A stretch of 64,000 nucleotides of DNA from NCBI GenBank assembly GCA_960531495.1, contig OY482852.1, positions 29,938,871 through 30,002,870 of the forward strand, in the 5' to 3' direction. The notes under the pieces were generated by a model. That model worked only from the letters and a program-made list of their open reading frames with translations. It ran no database searches and had not been told where the DNA came from. The translations under genes were made by a program, and so were the position numbers. Position 1 is the first letter of the stretch; the number at the start of each line of letters is the position of its first letter. This DNA comes from Zeus faber (taxonomy: Eukaryota > Chordata > Actinopteri > Zeiformes > Zeidae). Of the stretch, positions 13,954-24,674 are shown one piece after another.

Positions 13954-13987
13954 TGTGTGTGTGTGTGTATGTGTGTGTGTGTGTGTG
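13866..13987. repeat. Compound (CTGT)n-(GT)n microsatellite
   Basis: About ten tetranucleotide CTGT units (13866-13904) are followed by about 80 bp of GT repeat with two interruptions. Confidence 0.97.
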
Positions 13988-15689
13988 AGCGAGCATCAAC
14001 GAGACCGGCATAGGGCTCGTGCCCGTCTCTCTCTTCTTAAGTACCCATGTTGATAAAAAAACCACCACGGCGCATCTGCTCCCCTCCCCTTCAAAACAAG
14101 CGAAACAAAACACGAGCGACACTAGAAAGCAGCCACCAGCAATTATGGAGTCATTTGGCCCCTAAGCTCTCACATGTTGAATGGATTTATCCTCCCCTGT
14201 TCTCCCTGTGGTGGAAAAAACTGGCAATGTTAATTCATATGGCATGGGATTAGTAGCCACACAGACCAAAAGACCAAGTGCTTCTACCTCAGAGCGATTC
14301 TGTGAGTGATTATGTTTACTGCTGCTTGTGGGGGACCGGTGGCCACTGTTTGAGAGAACTGCACTTCTTTGTTCCTCTGGCTTGCAGTTCAGGCCCTATT
14401 CCCAGTATTAGCACATGTAAACTCAAAGAGTTGTAGCTTTCTGGTGTGTAAAGGGGTATGCCATGGCTTTGATCTCATCTGCCTTCGTCTGGACTCGCCT
14501 GCCTGGACCAGTTGCCAAGTTTATTCAAATAGCCCCATTGTCATTCTGGTCTCTCTTGGCCTATGTTGCAATCTGCCTTAAGACACCACCCATTGGAACC
14601 CACACAGCCAATCGATGGGAAGACGCATCTCATCTCTCGATATTCCCGGAAATCTGTACCGGCAATTTCCCACCTCAAGACCTTGTAAAATTTCCTGGAA
14701 AACGCCAGTACGGCTGTGTTACGGTTGTGTTGTGAATGGAAGCAGTAACATTGCCGGGACAAGCATGTAAGGTAGGAGTGGAGTCAAATCTGAATACGGG
14801 CAAAGCACATAAAGCACATAAACATCCGAACCGTGGCGCGTGGCTGCGAAGACGAGAAACTGAAACAAGTCCGATCTCTATGGAGCCAGGTCTTTTTTTG
14901 TTTCTTAAAAATGCCACTCAGACCCTAGACATGTCTTTTAGTTAGCAATGGAGAAGGGCCCTTCATGGTGTATGTGTGGTGACATCAGGCACAAGCGCTT
15001 CGCCTGCCCGTACTAGCTGTGCTGGAAAGCGGAGCCGGAGAGAGAGTGTGGAGTGGAATGAGCGGACAGAGATTGGTAGAACGTGTGAAGAAAGTTCCTT
15101 CTCCGGAGGCAGAAATTGTAGGACATGTTGAAAATGGACACACTAATTTAATACATTGGGTTAGGATTATTGCGTCCGGGGCTTTGTCCCCTCTCCATCA
15201 GCAGAGGGAACAGAGTACGTTCCGGCGGAGCGGGGAGACGTGGAGGTGGAAAACAAAGCGCTGGTCTCTGAGAGCCAGAAAAAGAACAAAACCGATTCAG
15301 ATTGAACGTCCGTGCCAACACAGATTGTGCAAACGATGCATCTACACTGGAACTGACTGTCCCATTTTCCACCTATTCCGGCATTTGTCATGGCATGTGT
15401 GCAAAAAGCTCCGTATAACCACAACATTCTGAGCCTATCGTGCTGTTTATAGTAATTGGATGGAGACAGTGATTGATACCAAGCAGTGTGTGGATTAAAT
15501 TGTGCGCAATTGTAAGTTCCTCAAAAGTCCATTTAGTTTTTTTTATGCTGTACTACTGAAAGCACTATCAGATTTCAGTTCAGTTTTGCGCCATACACCA
15601 TAGCAACCATTGATAAACAAAGCTTATTAAGATTGACACTTTTGAGCAACTTGCTAAAGACAATAATGGAGAGCAAAAGTAAGTAAACA

Positions 15690-16704
15690 CTACTGAAGGG
15701 TGAAGTGAATAACATTGCTCATCTTGTTCCAATTGCACCTGTCAATGGGTGGGATGTATTATACAGAAAGTGAATAGTCAGTTCTTGAAGTTGATGTATT
15801 GGAAGCAGGAAAAATAGGCAAGCATAAGGATCTGAGCGACTTGGACAAAGGCCAAATTGTGATGACTAGACGACTGGGTCAGAGCATCTCCAAAACGACA
15901 GGTCTTGTGGGGTGTCCCCGGTATGCAGTTGTTAGTACCTACCAAAAATGGTCCAAGGAAGGACAACCAGTGAACCTGCAACTAGGTCATGGTGCCCAAG
16001 GCTCAGTGTTGCGCATGGGGAGCAAAGGCTAGCCCATCTCGTTGGTCCCGCAGAAAAGCTACTGTAACACAAATTGCTGAAAGAGTTAATGCTGGCTAAG
16101 GTGTCAGAACACACAGTGCATTGAAGTTTGCTGCGTATGGGGCTGCGTAGCCGCAGACACTTTGAGAGTGCCCATAGTGACCCCTGTCCACCGAACGAAA
16201 GCCCCTACAAATGTGCACGTGAGCATCAGAACAGGACCATGGAGCAATGGAGGAAGGCGGCCTGGTCTAATAAATCACATTTTCTTTTACATCATGTGGA
16301 TGTCTGGGTGCATCGTTTCCCTGGAGAAGAGATGGCACCAGGATGCACTCTGGGAAGAAGGCAAGCCAACGGATGATGCTCTGGGCAATATTCTTCTCTG
16401 CTGGAAATCTTAAGTCTTGGCATTCATGTGGGTGTTACTTACCACAGATCTCAATCTGTCTCAATACCACCGATCGAGCATCTGTGGGATGTGCTGGAAC
16501 AACAAGCCCAATCAATGGAGGACCCACCTCACAACTTCCAGGACTTAAAGGATCTGCTGCTAATGTCTTGGTGCCAGATACCACAGGACACCTTCAAAGG
16601 TCTTGTGAAGTCCATGTCTTGACGGGTTAGAACTGTTTTGGTGGCACGAGAGGGAACTACACAATGTTAGGCAGGTGGTTTTAATGTTGTGGTCGATTGG
16701 TATA
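15690..16704 (+). mobile_element. Decayed Tc1/mariner element, left end lost, internal deletion
   Basis: The sequence follows a common fish Tc1 family from its 5' untranslated part (GGTGAAGTGAATAACATTG) to its right terminal repeat (GGTGGTTTTAATGTTGTGG, ending near 16704). The matching left terminal repeat is missing; the sequence before about 15690 is unrelated. Inside, about 190-200 bp expected for this family are missing at about 16441. Age is considerable, judging by many substitutions. Confidence 0.85.
15814..16670 (+). pseudogene. Tc1-like transposase pseudogene
   Basis: The expected start codon of the family is ATA here (15814-15816). The N-terminal helix-turn-helix region is readable ([20 protein letters not shown], then [14 protein letters not shown]) until a stop at 16030-16032. 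Later fragments in shifted frames match the rest of the family. The first catalytic Asp of the DDE triad is changed to Asn (16269-16271, W-S-N-K-S). The deletion near 16441 removes the second catalytic Asp with its QQDN context. The C-terminal part resumes with an IEHLWDVLEQQ segment. It cannot encode an active enzyme. Confidence 0.85.
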
Positions 16705-18433
16705 CAAAACACTTGTATTTCATAAAAGTTTTACTTTGACGTGGCAAATGTAAACTATATGAAGAAGCCAGACTGGCACTTTGAGTATGGCCTCTTTCAA
16801 TCACACACATCACAACGCGGCGCTCACCCGCAACCCTGCACTTTAGACCCTGAACCAGACCTGCGTCTTCCAACAGGCGCGTCCCGCATGATAAGAAAAC
16901 ACTCTGCTATTAGCAGTAATAGGCCGAAGGGTCTCGTTCCTTCTCTCTCCGGCTTCGTCAGACTTGGCCAACAGCTAGAAACTGTAACACTCCCTATGAG
17001 CAGAAAAAGGGACCTTTATTGTAAACCCCTAATCTGCAATTAACTGGGATTCTGGAGCAGCAGGAAAAAGGAGTTGAAGAACAAGGCTATATCAGCAGTT
17101 TCAGTTCTGGCCAGCCACGTTTATTTATTTTCTTTTTTTCTTTTAATGTGACGAATAGCTCATGTTTGACCATCTGGAAAACCTGGACGTGGTATCCCTC
17201 CGCTCCTTGAAGACAAATAAAAAAGATCCTTAGGAGATGTAAATAGGGATTTATGGAATTCAGGGAGTTGTACTCCACGCTTGAAAGGCGCTGTTGTCCT
17301 ACAGTAGCTATGCATTCCATTTTATTTAATAAGGACCTGGCTACATCTCCAGCCATAGTAATTTATTCATTTTGGAACAACACCACAGGATCAGCGTACA
17401 GTATATTTATTGTCCGATGGACTTGTCAATCTTTTTCTCAGCGGCTAATAACTGGTACAGCTAATAGCTGCTAATACTTTCCATATACAGCGGGAGCGAA
17501 AAAAAGGGGGGCGGGGGGGGGGGGTCTCAACACGGACAGTATAGTGTTTCTTTCCTGTATTGCACAGAAGAGAGTACTTGGCCTGGGCTGAGATCACATA
17601 AAGGAGTTGGTTTTTCCAGTCATTTTATGGTTGAACAGTTTTAAGTGGGCTCCTTCCCCCTGTGGGCTACAGCGCAGGTGCTGGCCGTGTCAATTGTTTA
17701 CAGAAGTTCAGAGCAGCGGGCGATGGCTCGCCATGAGACAGGCGGGGGTGGGGGGGAGGGAGGGAGGGAGGGAGGGAGAGAGAGATAGAGAGAGAGCTGA
17801 CACGGGCAAATTAGATCCAGATAGGCCAACAGCGGGGGGTAAAGCATCCATTTTACTACCCAGCCTGCAGGTGCGACGGCTCTGAACCACACACACACAC
17901 TCTCTCTTACGTACACTCTCACGTGCCACACATGCAAGCGACGAACACACAGAGAGTTTATGAGTTTGACTATATATTATGTCATCTTCTTTCCGCTGCG
18001 CTGTTTAGTCGGGCAGCAAACTCTAGGAACTATTGGATGGATTGGATTATGCTAATGCAGAGCCAGATCCGTGCGGAGTGGCGGTGGCGCTCTAACCGAT
18101 TCATATAAATACATCTCATCAACAGCGGCATTTACTCCTGCCTAATTACCTACTCTGTCATGGCCGGGCCCAGGCACATAGATGCAGGAAGACAAACATT
18201 TCCTTTGGAAAAATAAGGGAGAAGGCATTAAAGGCTTATATGTTTTAACTCTGAGTGAGGTGTGTGTAACAGTACATTGGGAGGGAATGAATAATGCCAT
18301 TGGCACTGCGGTTTAGGAGGATTTATCACTGTATATTTTCATACTTTATGGTTGAAAAAACTCCCCCGTCTATAGTGTCTTCAGTTCCCTTTCGCTTTGC
18401 TGAGTAATGACCTTACCATGTATGTTTCCTCCT

Positions 18434-18437
<4 letters not shown>

Positions 18438-18481
<44 letters not shown>
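18438..18481. repeat. (TA)n tract
   Basis: About 22 TA units followed by a T-rich stretch. Confidence 0.97.
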
Positions 18482-18484
<3 letters not shown>

Positions 18485-18649
18485 TTATTTTTTCTTTTTT
18501 TTTTTTCCGAAAAGCTTCTGTTTCTGGGAGTCAATGAGACCATTAGGAGGCACCAGTAACACTGTGGGATGGCTCACCCGGCCCACTTTTTTAACACCAA
18601 CCCTAATCTTGTTGCGTTTTTATTAAATTATTTTACTCTCGCTCCATCA

Positions 18650-18652
<3 letters not shown>

Positions 18653-18695
<43 letters not shown>

Positions 18696-18720
18696 ACAAA
18701 CACACGCACACACTCACACA
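18653..18720. repeat. (CA)n microsatellite, interrupted
   Basis: CA repeat with GACACACAAACACACGC variants at its 3' side. Confidence 0.95.
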
Positions 18721-18934
18721 CATTTATCACTAATTGTTATCCTGTTTTTAAATGTTTAGGTTGGACAAATGCTGCTTTCAACACATATAGGTCATGTCAT
18801 CACACCACGTTCCCTCATTTGCCACCGGCTTGCCAGGAAAGATCATGCATTCCGAATTCCCCGGCATTCTTGAGGCCAAAGTATCAGTGTTGCTGACCGT
18901 ATATCACTCTCTAAGGCCTTGTAAATATTCAGAA

Positions 18935-18973
<39 letters not shown>

Positions 18974-19505
18974 ACAGATCTTGCGTATATTTAAGAGCGC
19001 AAGCAGGCTCCTGAGTGGTTCTGGGAGGGGGGTTGTGTTTGAGCAGTGTGCAAATAGTTTGGGGTTAAACAGGACTCCACATCTGAAAGCAGAGAAGAAC
19101 CGCTTCGGAGATCCATAAAACAGCGGCCAAGATTTGTAGTGGTGTTGAGACAGGGTTAGGAGGCAAAAAATGTTTTCTTACAGATATTGAGCTCCCTTTT
19201 TTTCTTCTCTGGTCAGGTCCAAGGAGTAGACCATGGTGAAAAAATAACATGTCAGGGCCTCTGCTTATTTACAAGCCCAATAGGATGGCAGAGGTCAGGC
19301 TTTCAGGGAATAGAACTCCAGATTTTCTTTCTTTTTTTCTTTACTGTGTATCAGCACATAATTACTGTGTGGCTAATATATGTCCTTCTCTCCCCTCAGT
19401 GAGTGGGGACTTAAACTTAACAATTTTATTATGCGCTGTGTGAATATTCCTATTTTTATTCCATACCATTTCATTTATTTTCTGGGTGTGATATCTGCAA
19501 CGCAG

Positions 19506-19673
19506 GCTACGTGCAGAGCCTGATCCGCCGCGTGGCGAACAACGTCAACGTTGTGGTGAACAACCTGATTCTGAAGTACGTGGAGGACGACATTGTGCTA
19601 TCGGTCAACATCACCTCAGCCGAGTGCTACACAGTGGATGACATTTGGGACAGAGCCTTCATGGACATCACCG
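19506..19673 (+). CDS. VPS13B: VPS13B exon, GYVQSLIRR...RAFMDIT
   Basis: 168 nt, phase 1 in and phase 1 out. It encodes YVQSLIRRVANNVNVVVNN, then LILKYVEDDIVLSVNITSAE and CYTVDDIWDRAFMDIT, close to identical with other vertebrate VPS13B and part of the chorein-type beta-sheet groove. The acceptor is CTGCAACGCAG|GC; note the weak pyrimidine content immediately before it, although a T-rich stretch lies 30-50 nt upstream. The donor is G|GTGAGC. The first Gly codon is split with the preceding exon. Confidence 0.96.
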
Positions 19674-20363
19674 GTGAGCGACTAATGATTGATCGCAAAG
19701 TTCAAGTGGCAAGCCCCCTACGCACCCAGGACATTGTGAAACTGTGTTTATAGGTTTGTTGGTTCGATCCTGTGCCAAGCTGATATATTTTAGACCGCTG
19801 TTTGAATTCAGGAAGAGTCGACAGAGAAGATAATTTTATTTTTATTGGACAAGCTGGAACAAGTAAACTGAACAGTCAGCAGTTTTTATTACTATGTCAT
19901 TGTTTACGTTATTGGTATCCTCTATCACTGATGAGGCTTTGACATAGGACACGATGTGCACCAAACAAAGTGCGCTACACCAAGCGGTGAGCACAGCACA
20001 GGGCACACACCGTCCTTTGTGAAAGCCTCTTTAAACCCTGAGGTTAATTGGCTGCATAGTGACAAATGATTATTTTTTTTCACGCTATGGCTACTTTGCA
20101 GAAATTACTTTTCATCATCGTCCTTTGTTGTCATTACTGATAGAGGTGATGAATAACTTAGTTACAAGTGAATAAGTTATAAGTCGATAACTGTGAAGCA
20201 TACACACACAAAGACACACAACAGTTATTTGAAGCTGTTGTAAATGCCCCACTTACATATGAGAGCCCTGGGGTCTGCACAGTGTCATCCCTGCTCGCTC
20301 CCTGTGTTTGAAGGAGGCTCAGAGATAATGGGGATTTACTGCCAAGGCCTCCGTGGGGGGGGG

Positions 20364-20405
<42 letters not shown>

Positions 20406-20466
20406 AAATGTTCTTGCATGTCTTTTGTATGATTTAACACATGTTCCATCCCGCCACCCGCAAAAG
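19674..20466. other. VPS13B intron (793 bp)
   Basis: No gene seen. Contains a short GT then GCGT repeat (about 20367-20404) about 60 bp before the next exon. Confidence 0.9.
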
Positions 20467-20648
20467 CTCCGGAGTTGGTCTTGAGGAAGGTGATCAACTT
20501 TGCCGACTGCACAGTGTGCCTGGACAAGCGGAACGGCAGCGGGAAGATCGAGTTCTACCAGGATCCGCTACTCTACAAGTGCTCCTTCAGAACCCGCCTC
20601 CACTTCACCTATGACAGCATCAACTCCAAGATCCCAGCTGTCATCAAG
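20467..20648 (+). CDS. VPS13B: VPS13B exon, APELVLRKVINF...IPAVIK
   Basis: 182 nt, phase 1 in and phase 0 out. It encodes LVLRKVINFADCTVCLDKRN, GSGKIEFYQDPLLYKCSFRT and RLHFTYDSINSKIPAVIK. The CTVCLDKRN...EFYQDPLLYKCSFRTRLHF block is nearly invariant in VPS13B and makes this one of the safest exons for identification. The donor is AAG|GTGAGG. The first Ala codon is split with the previous exon. Confidence 0.97.
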
Positions 20649-22089
20649 GTGAGGGCTCCCTTGGAGATGCAGGAAATGTGGCGAACCAGCAGTTGCTGTT
20701 TAATTGAGGTGATTGTGGGGAATTCTAAGGATCAGGTCACATGTTGCAAAAAACAGCCATTCAATGTATTTCCTGCAATATATGCTGTTTCCATTGCTGG
20801 TGGTGGGGTCTGCCTTTTCTAGCAAGAATGCAAATGGGGAGGGGGGGATGTTGCAGTTCTAGGCCAGGTAGATGGTTCTGATACTCATGAGGCGTTTTCG
20901 CACCAAACAGTTCTGGGGAATCCCCGAGGGGAACTAGGAGCTGGGGAGGTCCCCCGAGAACTAGGTACAGCTTTTTTTGTGGCTGCGTTCGGACTGCACT
21001 GGAACTCTGAAGTGACGTAAGCCATCAGGGTTTCAGCATGAGTTCCATGTTGTATTTATTCCATAACTTTCGCTTATTTCACATTATCAGTCGACTTAAA
21101 TCTGTTTCTGAACAAATTTGAGGTGAGAAATAAGTAGTCCAGTTGCTGGATCTTAACTCATATTAGATCGACAAGACGTAATTCAAAAGTAAGTTCCGAC
21201 TTTAGTAAGGCACATGCTCTCATCGGGACAGCGCACAGGATTACGGGGCGCACGTTAATTCATTCAATTAACGTCAGAAAATTAAAAAATATATTACATA
21301 CACATACAAAATAAAAACATCTACAATAAAAATACCACTTTTATTGTTTTTTATCTTTATTGTTTTTTTTTTTTTATTACCACTGATTGTAAGTAGGCTG
21401 GTCCCCAACCAGAGTGACGCGACTCGACCAGGCAGACTGTCCTCAGTTGAAGTTCAAGAGATAATTTGTCATATACAGTACATATACATACAGTCATACA
21501 TATATGCAGTGAAATGTCATGTGTGCTGGGGGTGATGGACTGTGGACTGACGTCTGGACCTATCACTGTGCATCACTGAAGGTTAGTCTTTTGCCGGTTA
21601 GTCCCTGCCTGGAGTAGGAGCTAAAAAAGCTCCTCAAACGGAGTTCTTATAGTTCGTCCAGTTCGGCCATAAAATAAGAGAGGATTCCTTCAAAACGTTC
21701 TTAGAACTATGAAAAGGTTTCTGTGGTGTGAAAATGCCTTTTGTGTTTTGGTCTTCACAACCCACAAGACAAAGAATATAGAAAAAGCCAAACCACTTAC
21801 TGATAAGACCAGTTATTCTTTTTAAATGTTTTATCAAAGCTCACTTTCTCTTGGATCTTGTTAAAATAACTCCCTCTCAATACTGTTATTGCTTATCTAT
21901 TTAGATCCAGACCTTGCTCTGACCATTATACTCAGAGTAAACTGTTTGTACCCTGAGTAAACTACTTGCTCCTAATAAATATTGTTTGAAATGGAACGCC
22001 AAGTAAAAAAAGAGAATCCAGGAGAATTTTTACTGCTTCTTCTATTCTAATAAATGAACTTCCCCCCTCCTCCACACACACACACACAG
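20649..22089. other. VPS13B intron (1.4 kb)
   Basis: No coding sequence recognised. It holds a probable inverted-repeat element (about 20889-21741) and ends in a (CA)n tract (22073-22089) that forms the splice acceptor of the next exon. Confidence 0.85.
20889..21741. mobile_element. Putative non-autonomous DNA element with inverted ends
   Basis: The left end AGGCGTTTTCGCACCAAACAG and the right end, in reverse complement AGGCATTTTCACACCACAGAA, form imperfect inverted repeats. Between them the sequence is non-coding and includes a segment (about 21428-21540) resembling a LINE/SINE-type tail (ATTTGTCATATACAGTAC ... GCAGTGAAATGTC). I could not identify a target duplication. Confidence 0.5.
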
Positions 22090-22264
22090 ATCCAGACCAT
22101 GGTTGAGAGCCTCAAGTTGTCCATCACTGACCAGCAGCTGCCCATGTTCATCCGAATCTTAGAGCTGGTCATTGCTCTGTACTATGGAGAGATCGGGGGA
22201 CACCGGGACTGCGAGGGCGAGGAAGGCGTTGGCAACATCAGGGAAACCGTTACAGCCCTGCCTG
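22090..22264 (+). CDS. VPS13B: VPS13B exon, IQTMVESLKLSIT...VTALPG
   Basis: 175 nt, phase 0 in and phase 1 out. It encodes IQTMVESLKLSITDQQLPMF, then IRILELVIALYYGEIGG, which is conserved, followed by a diverged acidic tail HRDCEGEEGVGNIRETVTALPG where human VPS13B also carries a longer variable acidic stretch. The acceptor AG is the last unit of a CA repeat, so the usual pyrimidine tract is replaced by CACACA preceded by TTCCCCCCTCCT. The donor is G|GTGAGT. Confidence 0.95.
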
Positions 22265-22645
22265 GTGAGTGGGGGTGGGGAGGATGTTTCTTAGAGAAGA
22301 CCTTAAAGGACAATACAGGTTTAGCTCATTTACTAGTTGGCACACATTTCACACATTTCACATTACCCGTGAGCGCTTCCCCAATGATAGCTGATGTTTT
22401 TAGATTCTTAACATAGTGTCTATTTTCACGTTTTCGAGATTTAATGATGTGATATCTGTTGCAGCAGCAGAAAACAGTGTAGTCAAGAAAGAGGTTAAAT
22501 TAAAATTAGTTAAGAAATAACACATACGCACAATATATATCAATGTATACAGTTAACTAGTGAGCCCAATATGGCCAAGTAGCAGTTAGTCTTATAATCA
22601 TCTCCTCGTCCCGCTGACAACTACAGTTAGAAATTTCTTTCCCTA

Positions 22646-22687
22646 AAATGCAAAACATGGCAATGAATATTGCCATGTTTTGCATTT
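22646..22687. repeat. Perfect hairpin, 19-bp stem, 4-nt loop
   Basis: AAATGCAAAACATGGCAAT at 22646-22664 is the exact reverse complement of 22669-22687, with a GAAT loop between. It is AT-rich and has no matching longer element that I can see. Confidence 0.9.
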
Positions 22688-23040
22688 GTTTACGCAATGG
22701 CGCTTCCACATTATTAAATGGAATGTACAAATACAAATTATGCCTGAATTAAGTACTTTTGACATGTGTTATTAATTACTATTACATAGTAACTTACTGT
22801 TAATTACTATTACGTTACAATTTTCCATAAAAATTAATACTGAAACAATTTTCAAAATAAAGAAAATAACATTTTTGAGCGATCATCAGGGAAATGGTCA
22901 GTAATGTAAAATGTGTGTGCTAAGTCGTAAATGGTGTAAAACGAACAGAACATTGAATCAAACACAATTCTGTCTCTTATCTGTAAGCCTGGAAGGCAGG
23001 GGAGCCTCTTTTAAACGCTTTCTCTCACACACGTCTGGGC

Positions 23041-23109
<69 letters not shown>
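23041..23109. repeat. (CA)n microsatellite
   Basis: About 34 CA units followed by a C run. Confidence 0.98.
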
Positions 23110-23111
<2 letters not shown>

Positions 23112-23761
23112 CCCTCCGTCATCATCCCCTCTCCTTGCCTGCTCTGTCGATTTACTTCCAGCATAACAAGATCTGGGGAAGGGTGTCTCGGGTTCCAAGA
23201 CACCCCAATCCCCCGCCGCCGCCATCCCCACCTGTATATTTTCGTGATGGGATACCGATTCATTCTCAGAGGCTCCACATAGCAGTAGCATGACACCGAC
23301 TCTTACATCTGGCATTGGACAGGGGAAGCGGAGGCCGTGCCAACTCGCAGTAAAGTTCCAGACCCAACAGAAAGGCAGGCAGAGAAGGGGGTGGGTGGGT
23401 GTGGGGAGGTGCCTGCCCCCCACCCCCACTTCAAGAATCCATTCCTGGTGCTACAGAGGCAAATTATGCCCAGCGAGGCCCGCGACTTTAATCCAATTCT
23501 CTGACTGGGACAAAGACAAGTAGATGGCGTAAATAGTAAATTTGGAAAATAGCTTTTAAAGAAATGGAAGAGCGCGTGCGGGCGTGCATGCGTGTACCTG
23601 AGGAGTGAAATATAGTGTGGTAGAGGGGGAGGTGGGCGGTGGGATGTTACTCGAAGGGGTTGTAAAATTAGGGCTATTCAGAGTACAGGAGACTGTACTT
23701 TGCCTAGTCTCTTCACCTTCGCATTGTACACCTGAGCATCATGTGTGTCACCTTATGTGTG

Positions 23762-23879
<118 letters not shown>

Positions 23880-24594
23880 CCAGGGGAGGTGGTGGGGGTC
23901 GAGCTTTTTAAGTTGTCAGGCTTGGTCACATTTGGCTTTTAATATTATGCTTATGAGTAATTTATTTATTTTGTTCTCATTCAATATAAGTCAGTTGATT
24001 TGGCGTGGTAGCAGCATTATAGATTATTTATTGTGGGGGTGTTGCTCAAAGAGCTAAAGTGTATGTATTATTAGAAGGTTGCAGTTTGAATCTCAAAGTC
24101 ATTGGTATGTGATGACGGCGTCATTGCATTCATCTTATTTGCCGTCGGCTGCTGGTGTTCCCCTTTGTGTACCGACCTATGCAGTGCATGCGTTTATGTA
24201 CGTCCATACGTGTGTGTGTGTCTTTTTATTCTTTCTGTGCGCCGCTTTTAGTAACTGACTCCACTGGAACAGTATGAAGGCTTATGTGTTTGACTTGAAG
24301 TGTGTGTGTGTGCGTGCGTGCGTGCGCGTGAGCTCAGAGTTATGGATTCAGTGTGGATCTGCACACTCAGGCCACATTAAAAGGCAACATTTTATTGAAG
24401 AAAATTCGTACCACTCCATTTTCAAAGGGTGTATTAGCCCCCTTCCCATGCATGTTTTGTTGTTACCGAACTGGGGAGGAAAAAAAAAGTAATTTGTTTA
24501 CGGGCCTGTGAATAACTGCCCACTGCAGTTGCGTTGTTTGAGCCGATGTCTCAGTTAATGAACAGCGCCAAGGCACTCACCGGTGGACATCTTA

Positions 24595-24599
24595 CACAC

Positions 24600-24672
<73 letters not shown>
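24595..24672. repeat. (CA)n microsatellite
   Basis: About 38 CA units with one CACACG interruption near the 5' side. Confidence 0.98.

Positions 24673-24674
<2 letters not shown>

Noticed and set aside
19511..19753. 80-codon frame overlapping the VPS13B exon
   Set aside because: It is the exon read beyond its donor at 19673; the extra residues have no family match.
22071..22416. Independent 120-codon gene
   Set aside because: It is the VPS13B exon 22090-22264 with intron sequence on both sides.
24035..24095. A further tRNA-like SINE head
   Set aside because: GTTGCTCAAAGAGC and GGTTGCAGTTTGAATC are suggestive, but no SINE body or tail follows clearly; kept only as a possibility in the intron description.
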